This document shows positions 1-7,358 of a stretch of DNA of 64,000 nt, in pieces. Position 1 is the first letter of the stretch. The number at the start of each line of letters is the position of its first letter. The position numbers were made by a program, and so were the translations under genes. The DNA comes from Rhizobium mesoamericanum STM3625 (GTDB lineage: Bacteria; Pseudomonadota; Alphaproteobacteria; Rhizobiales; Rhizobiaceae), in NCBI RefSeq assembly GCF_000312665.1, contig NZ_HF536773.1:1484761-1548760 (forward strand), given 5' to 3'. A model generated the notes under the pieces. That model was not told the origin of the DNA, ran no database searches, and was given only the letters and a program-made list of their open reading frames with translations.

Positions 1-232
1 TCCCCTCAATGGAGCCGCTCGCCACAAAAAGCCGGCACCGGTCAATCTCAGGCTCTAACGTTCGGTCGATAGCCGCGAGAACGCTTTTGGGCAAGCAGTT
101 TCAGGAAAAGGTCGACAGCCTCTTTCTCACTGTTGAAGAGGTGCACTCTCTATTGGCCGGCGTTAGCCACACACGGGGGACAGTTATTGAGGCAGCCGGA
201 AATGATCTCGATATGGCGGCGATTGCTTATGC

Positions 233-395
233 CAGCCAATTGCCTTCCGGTGCTACCGAAGAGGTTGCTCGCATGAACGCTCTCGACTGTCAGACCCTGG
301 GTCGCTTCGGCATCCGGGTCGACATAGAGCGCGTCAACCGGGCAGTAGAGCTCGCACATGAAGCACGTCTGGCAAGCATCCAGGCGCGCTCGGAA
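233..395 (-). pseudogene. Ferredoxin remnant (second half, one [4Fe-4S] site)
   Basis: The minus strand reads CQTCFMCELYCPVDALYV, which holds the CxxCxxCxxxCP ligands of one [4Fe-4S] cluster. A DPDAEA segment and an LFGS-type end follow, as is usual at the tail of this roughly 100-residue ferredoxin family. The first cluster half and the start codon are absent, and the frame is lost after the tail. It directly follows the flavoprotein fragment that ends at 398, in another frame. In intact loci such ferredoxins pair with the neighbouring FAD oxidoreductase. I infer that one deletion removed the end of the flavoprotein and the beginning of the ferredoxin. Confidence 0.65.
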
Positions 396-397
396 AA

Positions 398-661
398 TTA
401 GCCGCCCATCGCCTCGCGACTTGCCATGGCCGCTTCTCGCTTTTCCGGGTCCGGCGGCACATACCAGATCTGGGTGCCGGCCGAGGCGGTGGCGCCGGAA
501 CTGCCGAAATAGCCCTTGTCAACCAGGACGACCGTGGGATTTGCGGCGGCGGCTTCAATCGCCGCCAGCAGCCGGCTGGGCCGCCCCCGATGACGAGTAC
601 ATCGCACCGGATTTCCGCCAGTGGCGTCGGGACGGAAGAGGTTTTTCGCGGGGGCGCTCAT
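398..661 (-). pseudogene. FAD-dependent oxidoreductase, N-terminal remnant (fumarate/APS reductase flavoprotein type)
   Basis: Reading the minus strand from the ATG at 661, one frame gives AEIRCDVLVIGGGPAG, a Rossmann dinucleotide-binding motif. After a one-base shift near 570, the adjacent frame continues with LLAAIEAA, VVLVDKGYFGSSGATASAG and REAMGG before a stop at 398. This is the N-terminal FAD domain of succinate/fumarate- and adenylylsulfate-reductase-like flavoproteins, whose full length is about 500-600 residues. Only about 85 residues remain, with at least one frameshift, so it is non-functional. The ferredoxin half follows at once, which fits a deletion scar. Confidence 0.65.
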
Positions 662-749
662 GGCAGGCATCCTCTATACGGAGAAATTCCGTTGCGATTT
701 AAATCTATGCATTGCATAGCCTTTGACTGCTTTTCGGGAGTTTACAAAA

Positions 750-1556
750 ATGTCCTTTGCCAGCCTCGCCATGTATGTCAGCCCACCGCCGGTTGCGGAG
801 GCGACGCAGCTGTTCTGGGAGGCGCTGGCCGCGCGCATTCGCGACCAGGGGCTCGAGGCGTCGTCGGCGCTCGATGACGAAATCCGCTATGATGAGGCCT
901 GGCTTCGGCCGGACCTGCTGTTCGGGCAGACCTGCGGCTATCCTTACGTCCAGCATCTGCGCAGCAAGGTGCAACTGGTGGCGACACCGGTCTATGGGCT
1001 TCCTGGCTGCGACGGCCCACTCAAATGCAGCTTCATCATCGTCAATGCCAAGTCGCCGGTAGCCTCGATCGAGGATCTGAGCGGTAGCCGCGCGGCAATC
1101 AACGAGCCTGGCAGCAATTCCGGCTACAATCTCTTCCGTCACTTCATCGCGCCGTATGCGGTTGAGGGTCGCTTCTTCTCGTCGGTCATCGAGACCCGTA
1201 GCCATCGGGCGAGCATTGATGCGGTTGCGAGCGGCGAGGCGGATGTCGCCGCGATCGACTGCATCACCTACGGCAATACGCTGCGCTTCGATCCCGACCG
1301 TGTCGCTGATGTCCGCATTCTGGCGCAAACGGCGAAAGGGCCGGGCTTGCCCTTCATCACCGCCGCCTCGACGCCGGCAAAGGATCTCGTCATCCTGCGC
1401 CGAGCGCTGGCCGAAACCATTGCCGATCCAAACCTCGCAGAGGTCCGCGACACGCTTTCGCTGCGCGGCATCAGCCTGCTCGGCGATGCCGATTACGAAG
1501 CGCTGGCGGAGCTGGATCGGGAAGCTGCGCGTCATGGTTACCCCACAATCGCCTGA
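750..1556 (+). CDS. PhnD-like periplasmic-binding-fold protein (phosphate/phosphonate type)
   Basis: A 268-residue protein of the PhnD/phosphonate-binding fold (PF12974 type). Typical features are the early MYVSPPP strand, the central DLSGSRAAINEPGSNSGYN segment that shapes the ligand pocket, and the later SGEADVAAIDCITY segment. I chose the ATG at 750 because upstream in-frame codons are not conserved-looking and start at TTG. No signal peptide is visible, so it may be cytoplasmic or have lost its leader, and no permease or ATPase gene lies beside it. Its neighbours on both sides are decayed genes on the other strand, and the 3' end overlaps the tail of the ABC ATPase remnant. The ligand cannot be deduced. 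It is probably an orphan of a lost transporter. Confidence 0.7.
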   Translation: MSFASLAMYVSPPPVAEATQLFWEALAARIRDQGLEASSALDDEIRYDEAWLRPDLLFGQTCGYPYVQHLRSKVQLVATPVYGLPGCDGPLKCSFIIVNAKSPVASIEDLSGSRAAINEPGSNSGYNLFRHFIAPYAVEGRFFSSVIETRSHRASIDAVASGEADVAAIDCITYGNTLRFDPDRVADVRILAQTAKGPGLPFITAASTPAKDLVILRRALAETIADPNLAEVRDTLSLRGISLLGDADYEALAELDREAARHGYPTIA

Positions 1557-2118
1557 GGCATGACGGCGGGCGTCGTCAACAGCGGAAAGTGGCATGCGAC
1601 GCTGCGCTCACCTGGCCCAGTCTGAAGGGCAGGGGGTTCGTTTGCGCATTTCGGCCGGGCCAGCGGACAACGCTTGTGAAACCGGCAGCCAGAGGGCGGA
1701 TTGCTGGGGCTCGGCAGTTCGCCGAAAGCATGATGCGCCGGTTCCGCCTGTCGGCATCGAGCGTGAGATTGGCCGAGAGCAGCGCCTGTGTGTAAGGATG
1801 CGCGGGCGCGCGAAACAACGCCGTCGTCGGCCCGCTCTCAACGATCTGACCAAGATACATCACCGCTACCCGATCCGTGACGCGGCCTACCACGTTAAGA
1901 TTGTGGATATCAGCAGATAGCTGAGGCCGAGACGGGAGCGGAGCGCGCGCAGCAGATTGAGCAGCTCGCCCTGTACGGAAATGTCCAGGCCCGCCGTCGG
2001 CTCGTCGGCAACCAGCCTCCAGCCAGCAGGAATAGATGGTTGTCGTTCGCCTGCCGATGCGCGGCTTTTCGCTGGAACGGTCATGGCGGGCCAGACAGCG
2101 GTCAGCAAAAAATGCAGC
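1538..2118 (-). pseudogene. Oligopeptide/dipeptide ABC transporter ATPase, C-terminal remnant
   Basis: Several minus-strand frames together spell the second half of a DppF/OppF-type ATPase. They give VADEPTAGLDISVQGELLNLL (Walker B and D-loop), then VVGRVTDRVAVMYLGQIVESG, APAHPYTQALLSANL, and finally PSGCRFHKRCPLARPKCA, the cysteine-bearing C-terminal extension found only in peptide-transporter ATPases. The frame changes near 1905 and again near 1730. Walker A and the N-terminal half are missing. It sits directly against the N-terminal stub of a solute-binding protein at 2158, so an internal deletion has joined the two ends of a peptide-uptake operon. It cannot be functional. Confidence 0.8.
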
Positions 2119-2157
2119 CCTGGGGCGGCGCCCTGGATCGGGGACACTGCCGGGGAT

Positions 2158-2335
2158 GGTCGTAAGGTCCTGCAAAGGTGGCGGGATCGAGGTTGGAAAG
2201 ATCCTTTTCGACGCGGACGGTGATTTTAGTGCGGTCGGCGTTGGCAAAGGCTGGGTGAATACCGCCGAGAGCAACGGTGGTTGTGATGGTAGCACCGCCG
2301 GCAAGCACCTGTCGACGTGTGGGATTGAAAGTCAT
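2158..2335 (-). pseudogene. Peptide-type ABC substrate-binding protein, N-terminal stub with Tat leader
   Basis: From the ATG at 2335 the minus strand encodes about 59 residues. They begin with a twin-arginine leader (RRQVLAGGATITTTVALGG, then an AFA cleavage-type site) and continue with the opening strands of an SBP_bac_5 protein (ITVRVEKDLSNLDPATFAG). Family members have about 500 residues; here the sequence changes abruptly to unrelated reading after position 2158. A ribosome-binding sequence (GGAGGATATT) precedes the ATG, so the original promoter and start may survive. It is the 5' end of the same operon whose ATPase tail follows. Confidence 0.75.
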
Positions 2336-2558
2336 GGAATATCCTCCGGGATTCTGACCGAGCCATGGCTCGGCAATTCTATGGAAGGATTAAAGCCAAT
2401 AGTATACAAATTACATAAAATAAATATTTTCCATTTAGTCCCACAGGCGCAACCAGTTTCCGTTTTGCACCGCTCTCCCGCAAAGCCATGCGGCGCCGTC
2501 TGCGGCGGCGCTTGGCGCTTGAAATCTATCGTCTTTTTGCCTTTCCGGATTTGCCTTT
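2336..2558. other. AT-rich divergent intergenic region
   Basis: This 223-base gap separates the peptide-transporter stub (minus) from the desaturase gene (plus). Its middle, about 2385-2440, is much richer in A and T than the surroundings, as expected for divergent promoters. I could not fix -35/-10 boxes with confidence. Confidence 0.35.
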
Positions 2559-3641
2559 ATGTCCAACCCTTCGTCAGCCGATGGCCTTCCGCCACAATCT
2601 GCTCTCTTCGCCACCGCCAGCATCGAATGGCAAACCCTAGCCCTCACCACCGTGATCTATGGTGGCTTTTTGGCCGTCACCTGGTTCTGGCAATCGCTTC
2701 CGCTGGTAGCCGTTGTCGCTCTCGGTGGCTGGCTCATCGGGTGGCACGGGTCGCTCCAGCATGAGGTGATCCACGGGCACCCCACCCGAAACCGCTTCAT
2801 CAACGATGCAATTGGCTGGCCGCCCTTGTCGCTTTGGCTGCCCTATGCGATCTATCGGGACGGTCACCTGTTGCATCACCGCGACGAACATCTCACCGAT
2901 CCCATAGAAGACCCTGAGTCCTCCTATTTTACACAGGCCGCATGGGAACGAATGGGCCGCGTCGGCAAGATGGTTGCGGCCTGGAACATGACATTGCTTG
3001 GACGGTTGACGATCGGCCCGTTCGTCATGATCTTCAGCTTCCTGGCGCAGGAACTTGCGATAGTGCTAAAGGGCGACCAACAGCGGGCGGCGCTCTGGGC
3101 GCGGCATGCCATAGGCGTGACTTTCGTCCTTATCTGGGTGGTCTACGTATGTAAGATGCCGCCCTGGCTCTATCTTTTCGGCTTTGTCTATCTCGGCGCG
3201 GCTCTCAGCCGACTGCGGTCATATGCCGAGCACCGCTATGCCGATCATCACGACGAGCGTACGGCAGTCGTTGAAAACAGCCCGCTTTTTGGTCTGCTGT
3301 TTCTCTACAACAACCTGCACATCCTGCACCACAAGCGGGCCGGTCTTCCATGGTATCGGATACCGCGGCTCTATCGCAGGCACAGGAAAGAACTTCTCGG
3401 GATCAATGGCGGACTCGTCTATGATGGATATCTGGACGTCGCCCGGCGCTTCTTCTTGAAGTCCCATGACGATCCATGCCATCCAGCCCACCGGCAGTCA
3501 TCGACGCCCACTGATGCTGAAGCAGCAGGTTCCGAGTTCATGCGAAGCGACACGGACAGCATCGGTCGGTATGCGCATGCGCAGCATTCAGCGAGCAGCA
3601 GAGGCTGGTTGATTTCGACCGACGCGCAAGAAACCTCCTGA
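2559..3641 (+). CDS. Membrane fatty acid desaturase
   Basis: An integral-membrane di-iron desaturase (PF00487 type). The three histidine clusters that bind iron are visible: HEVIHGH at about residues 68-74, HLLHH near 103-107, and HILHH near 254-258. Hydrophobic segments lie before, between and after them. Such enzymes introduce a double bond or hydroxyl group into an acyl chain using O2 and an electron donor. The family-like part ends near residue 315 (LDVARRFFLKSHDD). The last 45 residues look like read-through into the tail of the broken RES gene on the other strand, so the natural stop was probably lost. No partner gene is adjacent. Activity is plausible because the catalytic core is complete. 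Confidence 0.8.
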   Translation: MSNPSSADGLPPQSALFATASIEWQTLALTTVIYGGFLAVTWFWQSLPLVAVVALGGWLIGWHGSLQHEVIHGHPTRNRFINDAIGWPPLSLWLPYAIYRDGHLLHHRDEHLTDPIEDPESSYFTQAAWERMGRVGKMVAAWNMTLLGRLTIGPFVMIFSFLAQELAIVLKGDQQRAALWARHAIGVTFVLIWVVYVCKMPPWLYLFGFVYLGAALSRLRSYAEHRYADHHDERTAVVENSPLFGLLFLYNNLHILHHKRAGLPWYRIPRLYRRHRKELLGINGGLVYDGYLDVARRFFLKSHDDPCHPAHRQSSTPTDAEAAGSEFMRSDTDSIGRYAHAQHSASSRGWLISTDAQETS

Positions 3642-3937
3642 AGATCGGCAATACCGATAGCGAAGGTGCCTCTTGAACCGACGGCGCGTTCACGCAAGAT
3701 CGCTTCGGCAAAGCAGACCTTTACACTGCTGCCGAAGTAAACAACGCCGAACCGGTTAGGAGGAGACAGGCTCACTTCGGGATCACTAAATCGGCATGAT
3801 CCAAAGCCGTGGCCAAGAGGGTTGGGATACCGGTTTCGGTAAAGCCGGTACCACGGAGCGTTCGAAGTCAATTTTTGGATCACAAGCTCACGCGAGCCGA
3901 AGTCGGCCGGCGGAAGCAGATTTAGCGAGATGCTCAG
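3498..3937 (-). pseudogene. RES-domain toxin, broken
   Basis: The minus strand encodes the start of a RES-domain toxin (PF08808 type; known members degrade NAD+). WYRLYRNRYPNPLGHGFGSC is followed by FGVVYFGSSVKVCFAEAILRE and then VSCASVEINQPLLLAE. The frame then shifts by one near 3590 and continues as LRMRIPTDAVRVASHELGT before a stop at 3498. The last third of the domain is missing. The probable start at 3937 reads CTG AGC where an ATG would be expected, overlapping the antitoxin stop codon. A frameshift, a truncation and a weak start together make it non-functional. Confidence 0.65.
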
Positions 3938-4150
3938 GAGAAATCACCTCTGCCAATGGAACGCGCCGCTCCCACTGCATGATCGACCATGCCCTTCCGC
4001 AGCATCTCAAGACCGGTGCGACCGCCGAGGCTATCGCTTTCCTGAAGAAGAATCCGGTAAACCGCCCAAGGGTGCCCATTCAAAGCCTCGAAAATTTGCC
4101 GAGACCGCCAAGCAGTTGGCCACCATCGCCGATTTGCCATTTCGGAAAGC
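3934..4150 (-). pseudogene. Xre/MbcA/ParS-type antitoxin, C-terminal remnant
   Basis: The last 50 or so codons before the stop at 3934 read IFEALNGHPWAVYRILLQES, LGGRTGLEMLRKG and ARSIGRGDFS. This resembles the toxin-binding tail of antitoxins paired with RES toxins. Just upstream another frame gives WQIGDGGQLLGGLG, so a frameshift interrupts it near 4105. The N-terminal DNA-binding part is gone. The stop codon overlaps the start of the RES gene, the usual arrangement of this toxin-antitoxin pair. Confidence 0.55.
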
Positions 4151-4190
4151 GCACGCCTTTACGCTATGTAGGTGCAAACAGGAGTTTGCC

Positions 4191-4442
4191 ATGCCGACCT
4201 CACACACGAGCAAAGGCTCGGACGCAAGCGTACCGCTGAATATGCGCATCAAGCCTGCGACCCGCAACTTGATCGACGGGGCCGCTGAGTTGCTTGGCAA
4301 GACGCGAACGGATTTCATGTTGGAAGCTTCCGAGCGCCGCGCCGAGGAAGTGCTGCTCGACCGCACCATCATCACGGTAAGCCCGGAAATCTATGCTGAA
4401 TACGTTACCCGGCTCGATGCATATTTCCGGGTTATTACTTGA
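4191..4442 (+). CDS. TacA/DUF1778-family antitoxin, C-terminally cut
   Basis: An 83-residue protein with the ribbon-helix-helix N terminus of DUF1778 antitoxins: PLNMRIKPATRNLIDGAAEL, then GKTRTDFMLEASERRAEEVLLD. In TacAT systems the partner is a GNAT acetyltransferase toxin that blocks aminoacyl-tRNA. A good ribosome-binding site (AGGAG) lies before the ATG at 4191. The protein ends RLDAYFRVIT, where relatives continue with a toxin-neutralising tail of about 15-20 residues. No GNAT gene follows; the next gene is on the other strand. It is an orphan, truncated antitoxin that could still bind DNA. Confidence 0.75.
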   Translation: MPTSHTSKGSDASVPLNMRIKPATRNLIDGAAELLGKTRTDFMLEASERRAEEVLLDRTIITVSPEIYAEYVTRLDAYFRVIT

Positions 4443-4469
4443 CATTATCCACTCGTGAGGAGCGCTACC

Positions 4470-4862
4470 TCACAACTTCGGTCGAACGTAGTCGTGGTCG
4501 ATCTTTCCCTCTTCCGCCTTGAAGAAGAACTGACTGTTGATGAGCCAGCCCTTCAGAGGCCGGAGAGGCAAAAGACAAGCCAGAAGTACCAGCGGGAGGG
4601 ACGTGAAGAGATGCACCCATATCGAGGGGGAATAGACAACCTCAATCCAGCACGCCACTGCCACTGCTGGCACGCATGTGAAGCAGATTACGAAGAACGC
4701 TGGGCCATCTGCTGGATCGGCGAACGAGTAGTCGAGGCCACAAACTTCGCATTTGGGCTTCACAGTCAGAAAACCGTCAAAAAGGTGCCCCTGCCCGCAC
4801 TGAGGGCATAACCCACGCAATCCAGTGCTGATTGGAGGCAACGGAGGCCATTGGTTGCTCAT
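4470..4862 (-). CDS. DUF983 family membrane protein
   Basis: A 130-residue protein of the DUF983 family (PF06170 type). It begins with a CPQCGQGHLF zinc-ribbon-like knuckle and a second CEVCGLDY pair, followed by DPADGPAFFV. Two hydrophobic segments (about residues 55-75 and 82-103) would place it in the inner membrane. The biochemical role of the family is unknown. In many alphaproteobacteria it sits near cytochrome oxidase genes, but here it stands alone. Length and motifs are complete. Confidence 0.85.
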   Translation of the reverse strand: MSNQWPPLPPISTGLRGLCPQCGQGHLFDGFLTVKPKCEVCGLDYSFADPADGPAFFVICFTCVPAVAVACWIEVVYSPSIWVHLFTSLPLVLLACLLPLRPLKGWLINSQFFFKAEEGKIDHDYVRPKL

Positions 4863-5149
4863 TGCTCAATTCTTTCTAAGGATTGATTGAATGCATTACT
4901 TACATACAATAATCCAATCAAATGCCATATATTACAAATTGTCGCAGAGCTTAGTGAGTACCTTGGCTGATTAATGGGCTCGAGTTTTCCGCCCACGCAA
5001 CACAGCCACCTGAAGGGGCGCCTTCGAGCTAGGCCCCGAGCAGGGAAAGTGCGCAGCGGCCATCCAGTTTCATGGCTGCTATGATGGCTTCGAATTCCCG
5101 CTTGCTGTTCATTCCGGGCTCCAACTTGACAACCGGGCTAGCTTGTTAT
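4863..5149. other. Intergenic region with no recognised gene
   Basis: The gap between DUF983 (minus) and the MocR gene (plus) holds no recognised gene. A 27-codon minus-strand reading begins with ATG near 5112 after a GGAG sequence, but I cannot identify it. The last 30 bases form the MocR promoter region. Confidence 0.4.
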
Positions 5150-5167
5150 CCATATAATCTCCATATA
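5126..5167 (+). promoter_or_regulatory. Probable MocR promoter with direct-repeat operator
   Basis: TTGACA (5126-5131) and TATAAT (5153-5158) lie upstream of the MocR start, though the 21-base spacing is longer than ideal. Two copies of CCATATA (5150-5156 and 5161-5167) are spaced 11 bases apart, one helical turn, and overlap the -10 box. Direct repeats of this kind are typical binding sites of MocR/GntR dimers and suggest autoregulation. Confidence 0.45.
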
Positions 5168-5175
5168 TTCTTTGA

Positions 5176-6573
5176 ATGCAGAACAATGGAAAATCGATGG
5201 CTGCGACATCTTGGACACCTCAGCTTAGCAACCGTGAGGGACCTATCTACCTGTCGATTGCAGATGCTTTGGCCGAGGACATTGCAAATGGGCGATTGAC
5301 CGAAGGGGTGCGCCTTCCAACGCAGCGCAAACTCGCTGACGACCTTGGCATCGATTTTACCACAGTCAGCCGAGCCTACTCGGAAGCCCGCAGCCGTGGC
5401 CTGATTGAAGGCAAGGTAGGTCAAGGGACATACGTGCGATCAAAGCGTGGCGCGCGACCACCACAGCAGCCCTCGGGCGTCGTCGACATGAGCATGAACC
5501 TGCCGCCGCGATTTCACGATCCCAGCCTGGAGCAGAGAATGTGGGATGGCGTGAAAGAGCTTCAGCAACAAGGCTTGGACCTCCTACTACGGTATCAGGA
5601 GCCCGGCGGCATTATGGAGGATCGTAATGTCGCTGCCTCCTTTCTTTCAAGCCGGCTTCCGGGGATATCGCCTGATCGAGTCGTAGTCGCCTCGGGCGGG
5701 CAGGGAGCGCTTCACGCCATTCTCAGCGTGCTGACAGAGCCCGGTGACGTCGTCTGTGCAGAAGAACTCACATACCCCGGATTTCGCTCGATCGCTTCTC
5801 ATCTCAGGCTCAAATTGGCTGCGGTTGCAATGGACGATCAAGGGCTTGTTCCGGACGCGTTTGCGCAGGTATGCAGGGAGGCGAAGCCGAAAGCGCTCTA
5901 TTGTATGCCAACGCTTCACAATCCGACTACACGGACACTGCCCGTTCATCGAAGGCACGATCTCGTCAATGTTGCGCGGACATATGGCGTGCCGATTATC
6001 GAAGACGACGCGTATAGCGCCCTTGTCCCGGCACCGCCACCGCCACTCGCTGCGCTGCTGCCGGAGGCGGTCTATCATGTGGCCAGCTTATCCAAATGCC
6101 TGTCTCCCGCCCTTCGAGTCGCATATGTCGCTGTACCGGAAGGTCGTACACATAGGGTGGCCAATGCGATCCGGGCGTCAGCGTCAATTGTGTCTCCGCT
6201 CACGAGTGCTCTAGCGTCTCAATGGATAGAGACGGGAGTAGCGGATATCGTCAGAGGCGAAATAGTCAAAGAAACAGTGAAGCGCCTGGATGCCGTCAAG
6301 GCGCTCCTTCCGTTCGATGTTGAATCCTCTCCGGGCGGCTTCCACGTGTGGCTAAAGGTTCCTGAACCTTGGACGAGAGGCGAACTGGTTTCCAGATTGC
6401 GCTCGATAGGGATCGGTATTGTCGCCAGCGACGCCTTTGCGATTGGGTCCGCGCCCGAAGCCATACGACTTGCGCTCGGGGCTCCGGTGAACCTGGAGGA
6501 ACTTACACGTGCCCTAGGGGTTATGTCGGACCTATTGGCCCAGCAGCCCGCATTCTCGACGATGGTGGTCTGA
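5176..6573 (+). CDS. MocR-type regulator (GntR winged helix fused to PLP aminotransferase fold)
   Basis: A 465-residue protein with a GntR-type winged helix-turn-helix at about residues 20-90 (RLPTQRKLADDLGIDFTTVS) joined to a fold-type I aminotransferase domain. The PLP-binding lysine is in SLSKCLSP (about residue 305), and the EDDAYSAL aspartate that holds the pyridine nitrogen is also present. MocR proteins sense PLP or an amino compound and control a nearby transporter or enzyme gene; the best-known example is PdxR. No obvious target gene is adjacent, so autoregulation through the repeats at 5150-5167 is the only visible link. A second ATG at 5197 is an alternative start. The gene is intact although both neighbourhoods are decayed. 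Confidence 0.85.
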   Translation: MQNNGKSMAATSWTPQLSNREGPIYLSIADALAEDIANGRLTEGVRLPTQRKLADDLGIDFTTVSRAYSEARSRGLIEGKVGQGTYVRSKRGARPPQQPSGVVDMSMNLPPRFHDPSLEQRMWDGVKELQQQGLDLLLRYQEPGGIMEDRNVAASFLSSRLPGISPDRVVVASGGQGALHAILSVLTEPGDVVCAEELTYPGFRSIASHLRLKLAAVAMDDQGLVPDAFAQVCREAKPKALYCMPTLHNPTTRTLPVHRRHDLVNVARTYGVPIIEDDAYSALVPAPPPPLAALLPEAVYHVASLSKCLSPALRVAYVAVPEGRTHRVANAIRASASIVSPLTSALASQWIETGVADIVRGEIVKETVKRLDAVKALLPFDVESSPGGFHVWLKVPEPWTRGELVSRLRSIGIGIVASDAFAIGSAPEAIRLALGAPVNLEELTRALGVMSDLLAQQPAFSTMVV

Positions 6574-6599
6574 CCGAAAAATCGGCAAAGTCTCGACCA

Positions 6600-6927
6600 T
6601 CCTCACCGTGGTGCAACAGGCGCGCGGTGGACGAACGAGATACCGTCAACGTCCCCCGGGGAGTTTGATATTCAGCGGAGGCTCGGCGTTCGGCTTCCTC
6701 GAGGTCCGTGATGATCTTGCGTGCAGCTTCGGCGTACTCGCGCCCTGCATCGGTGAGCTGCACAATTCCGGCTAGTGCGGATGATGAGGCTTGTCCCAAG
6801 GAGCCGCTCAAGATCGGCAACCTTGCGGCTCACACTTGGCAGCGGGGCGTTGAGGACCTTGCTGCCGCCGACAAGCTGCCGGCATCGGCCATGGCACGAA
6901 ACACCCTCATTGCATCAAGACGATCCA
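6600..6927 (-). pseudogene. LysR-type regulator, broken N-terminal part
   Basis: From the ATG at 6927 the minus strand reads MDRLDAMRVFRAMADAGS. After a frameshift it gives LPSVSRKVADLERLLGTSL, and after a second shift IVQLTDAGREYAEAARKII and ASAEYQTPRGTLTV. This is the helix-turn-helix and linker of a LysR regulator, of which only about 110 of 300 residues remain. At least two frameshifts and the loss of the effector domain make it a pseudogene. Its end runs into the 3' side of the MocR gene. Confidence 0.75.
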
Positions 6928-7358
6928 TGACACACCGCGCAAGTGTCTGATACGTTGTTGGTAGTCCAAATCAGAGCTGGTGACTAGACGCCAAGAACGG
7001 GGGGAAGCCTCACTCGTGACACTACAACCTTGCGCGGCTGCCAGGCGGGTACACCTCGCCTAGGACGACTTCGGAAAGCCTTCGGCCCGGCGCGGTGAAT
7101 GAGGTCGAAGAGCGGGCATGGTTCATTTGAGCTTGAGATCGACCTTCAATTCCGGCCGAACGAGAACTCTAGCTGATCTGGTTTTGACCGACGGGGAGGT
7201 CAAGCCGTCAATTCGTTCGCTACCGGAAGCATCCCCATCGACTGAATGACGTTGAGACTGCGAAAATTTTCTCGAACCGAAAGTCATCTTGCAAAATTCA
7301 TCTTTGTCTATCAAATTTACAGACAATACGTTGTTCCCACCAAATAAGGGATCAACCA
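6928..7358. other. Intergenic region with an IS66 sliver
   Basis: This 430-base gap holds a short IS66 transposase fragment (7070-7126) and the region just upstream of metQ. I looked for a SAM-type riboswitch before metQ and saw no convincing one. The metQ ribosome-binding site AGGGA lies at 7347-7351. Confidence 0.4.
7070..7126 (+). mobile_element. IS66-family transposase OrfA sliver
   Basis: The bases from about 7070 to 7126 closely match those at 17132-17188, inside the IS66 OrfA remnant. Shared runs include GAAAGCCTTCGGCC and GTGAATGAGGTCG. The match covers the codons for SLRPGAMVNEVAER with a short deletion. It shows that a second IS66 copy once stood here, upstream of the sulfur operon. 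Confidence 0.5.

Noticed and set aside
9..401. 130-codon plus-strand reading frame at the left edge
   Set aside because: It is antisense to the recognisable ferredoxin cysteine motif on the minus strand and has no family-like sequence.
2036..2764. Long plus-strand reading across the peptide-transporter remnant and the desaturase start
   Set aside because: Antisense to the Tat leader and out of frame with the desaturase; composition is that of a shadow frame.
3796..4239. Plus-strand frame over the toxin-antitoxin remnant
   Set aside because: Shadow of the RES and antitoxin sequences on the other strand; no start signal.
7127..7358. SAM-type riboswitch upstream of metQ
   Set aside because: No convincing pseudoknot or SAM-II-like core could be traced by eye.
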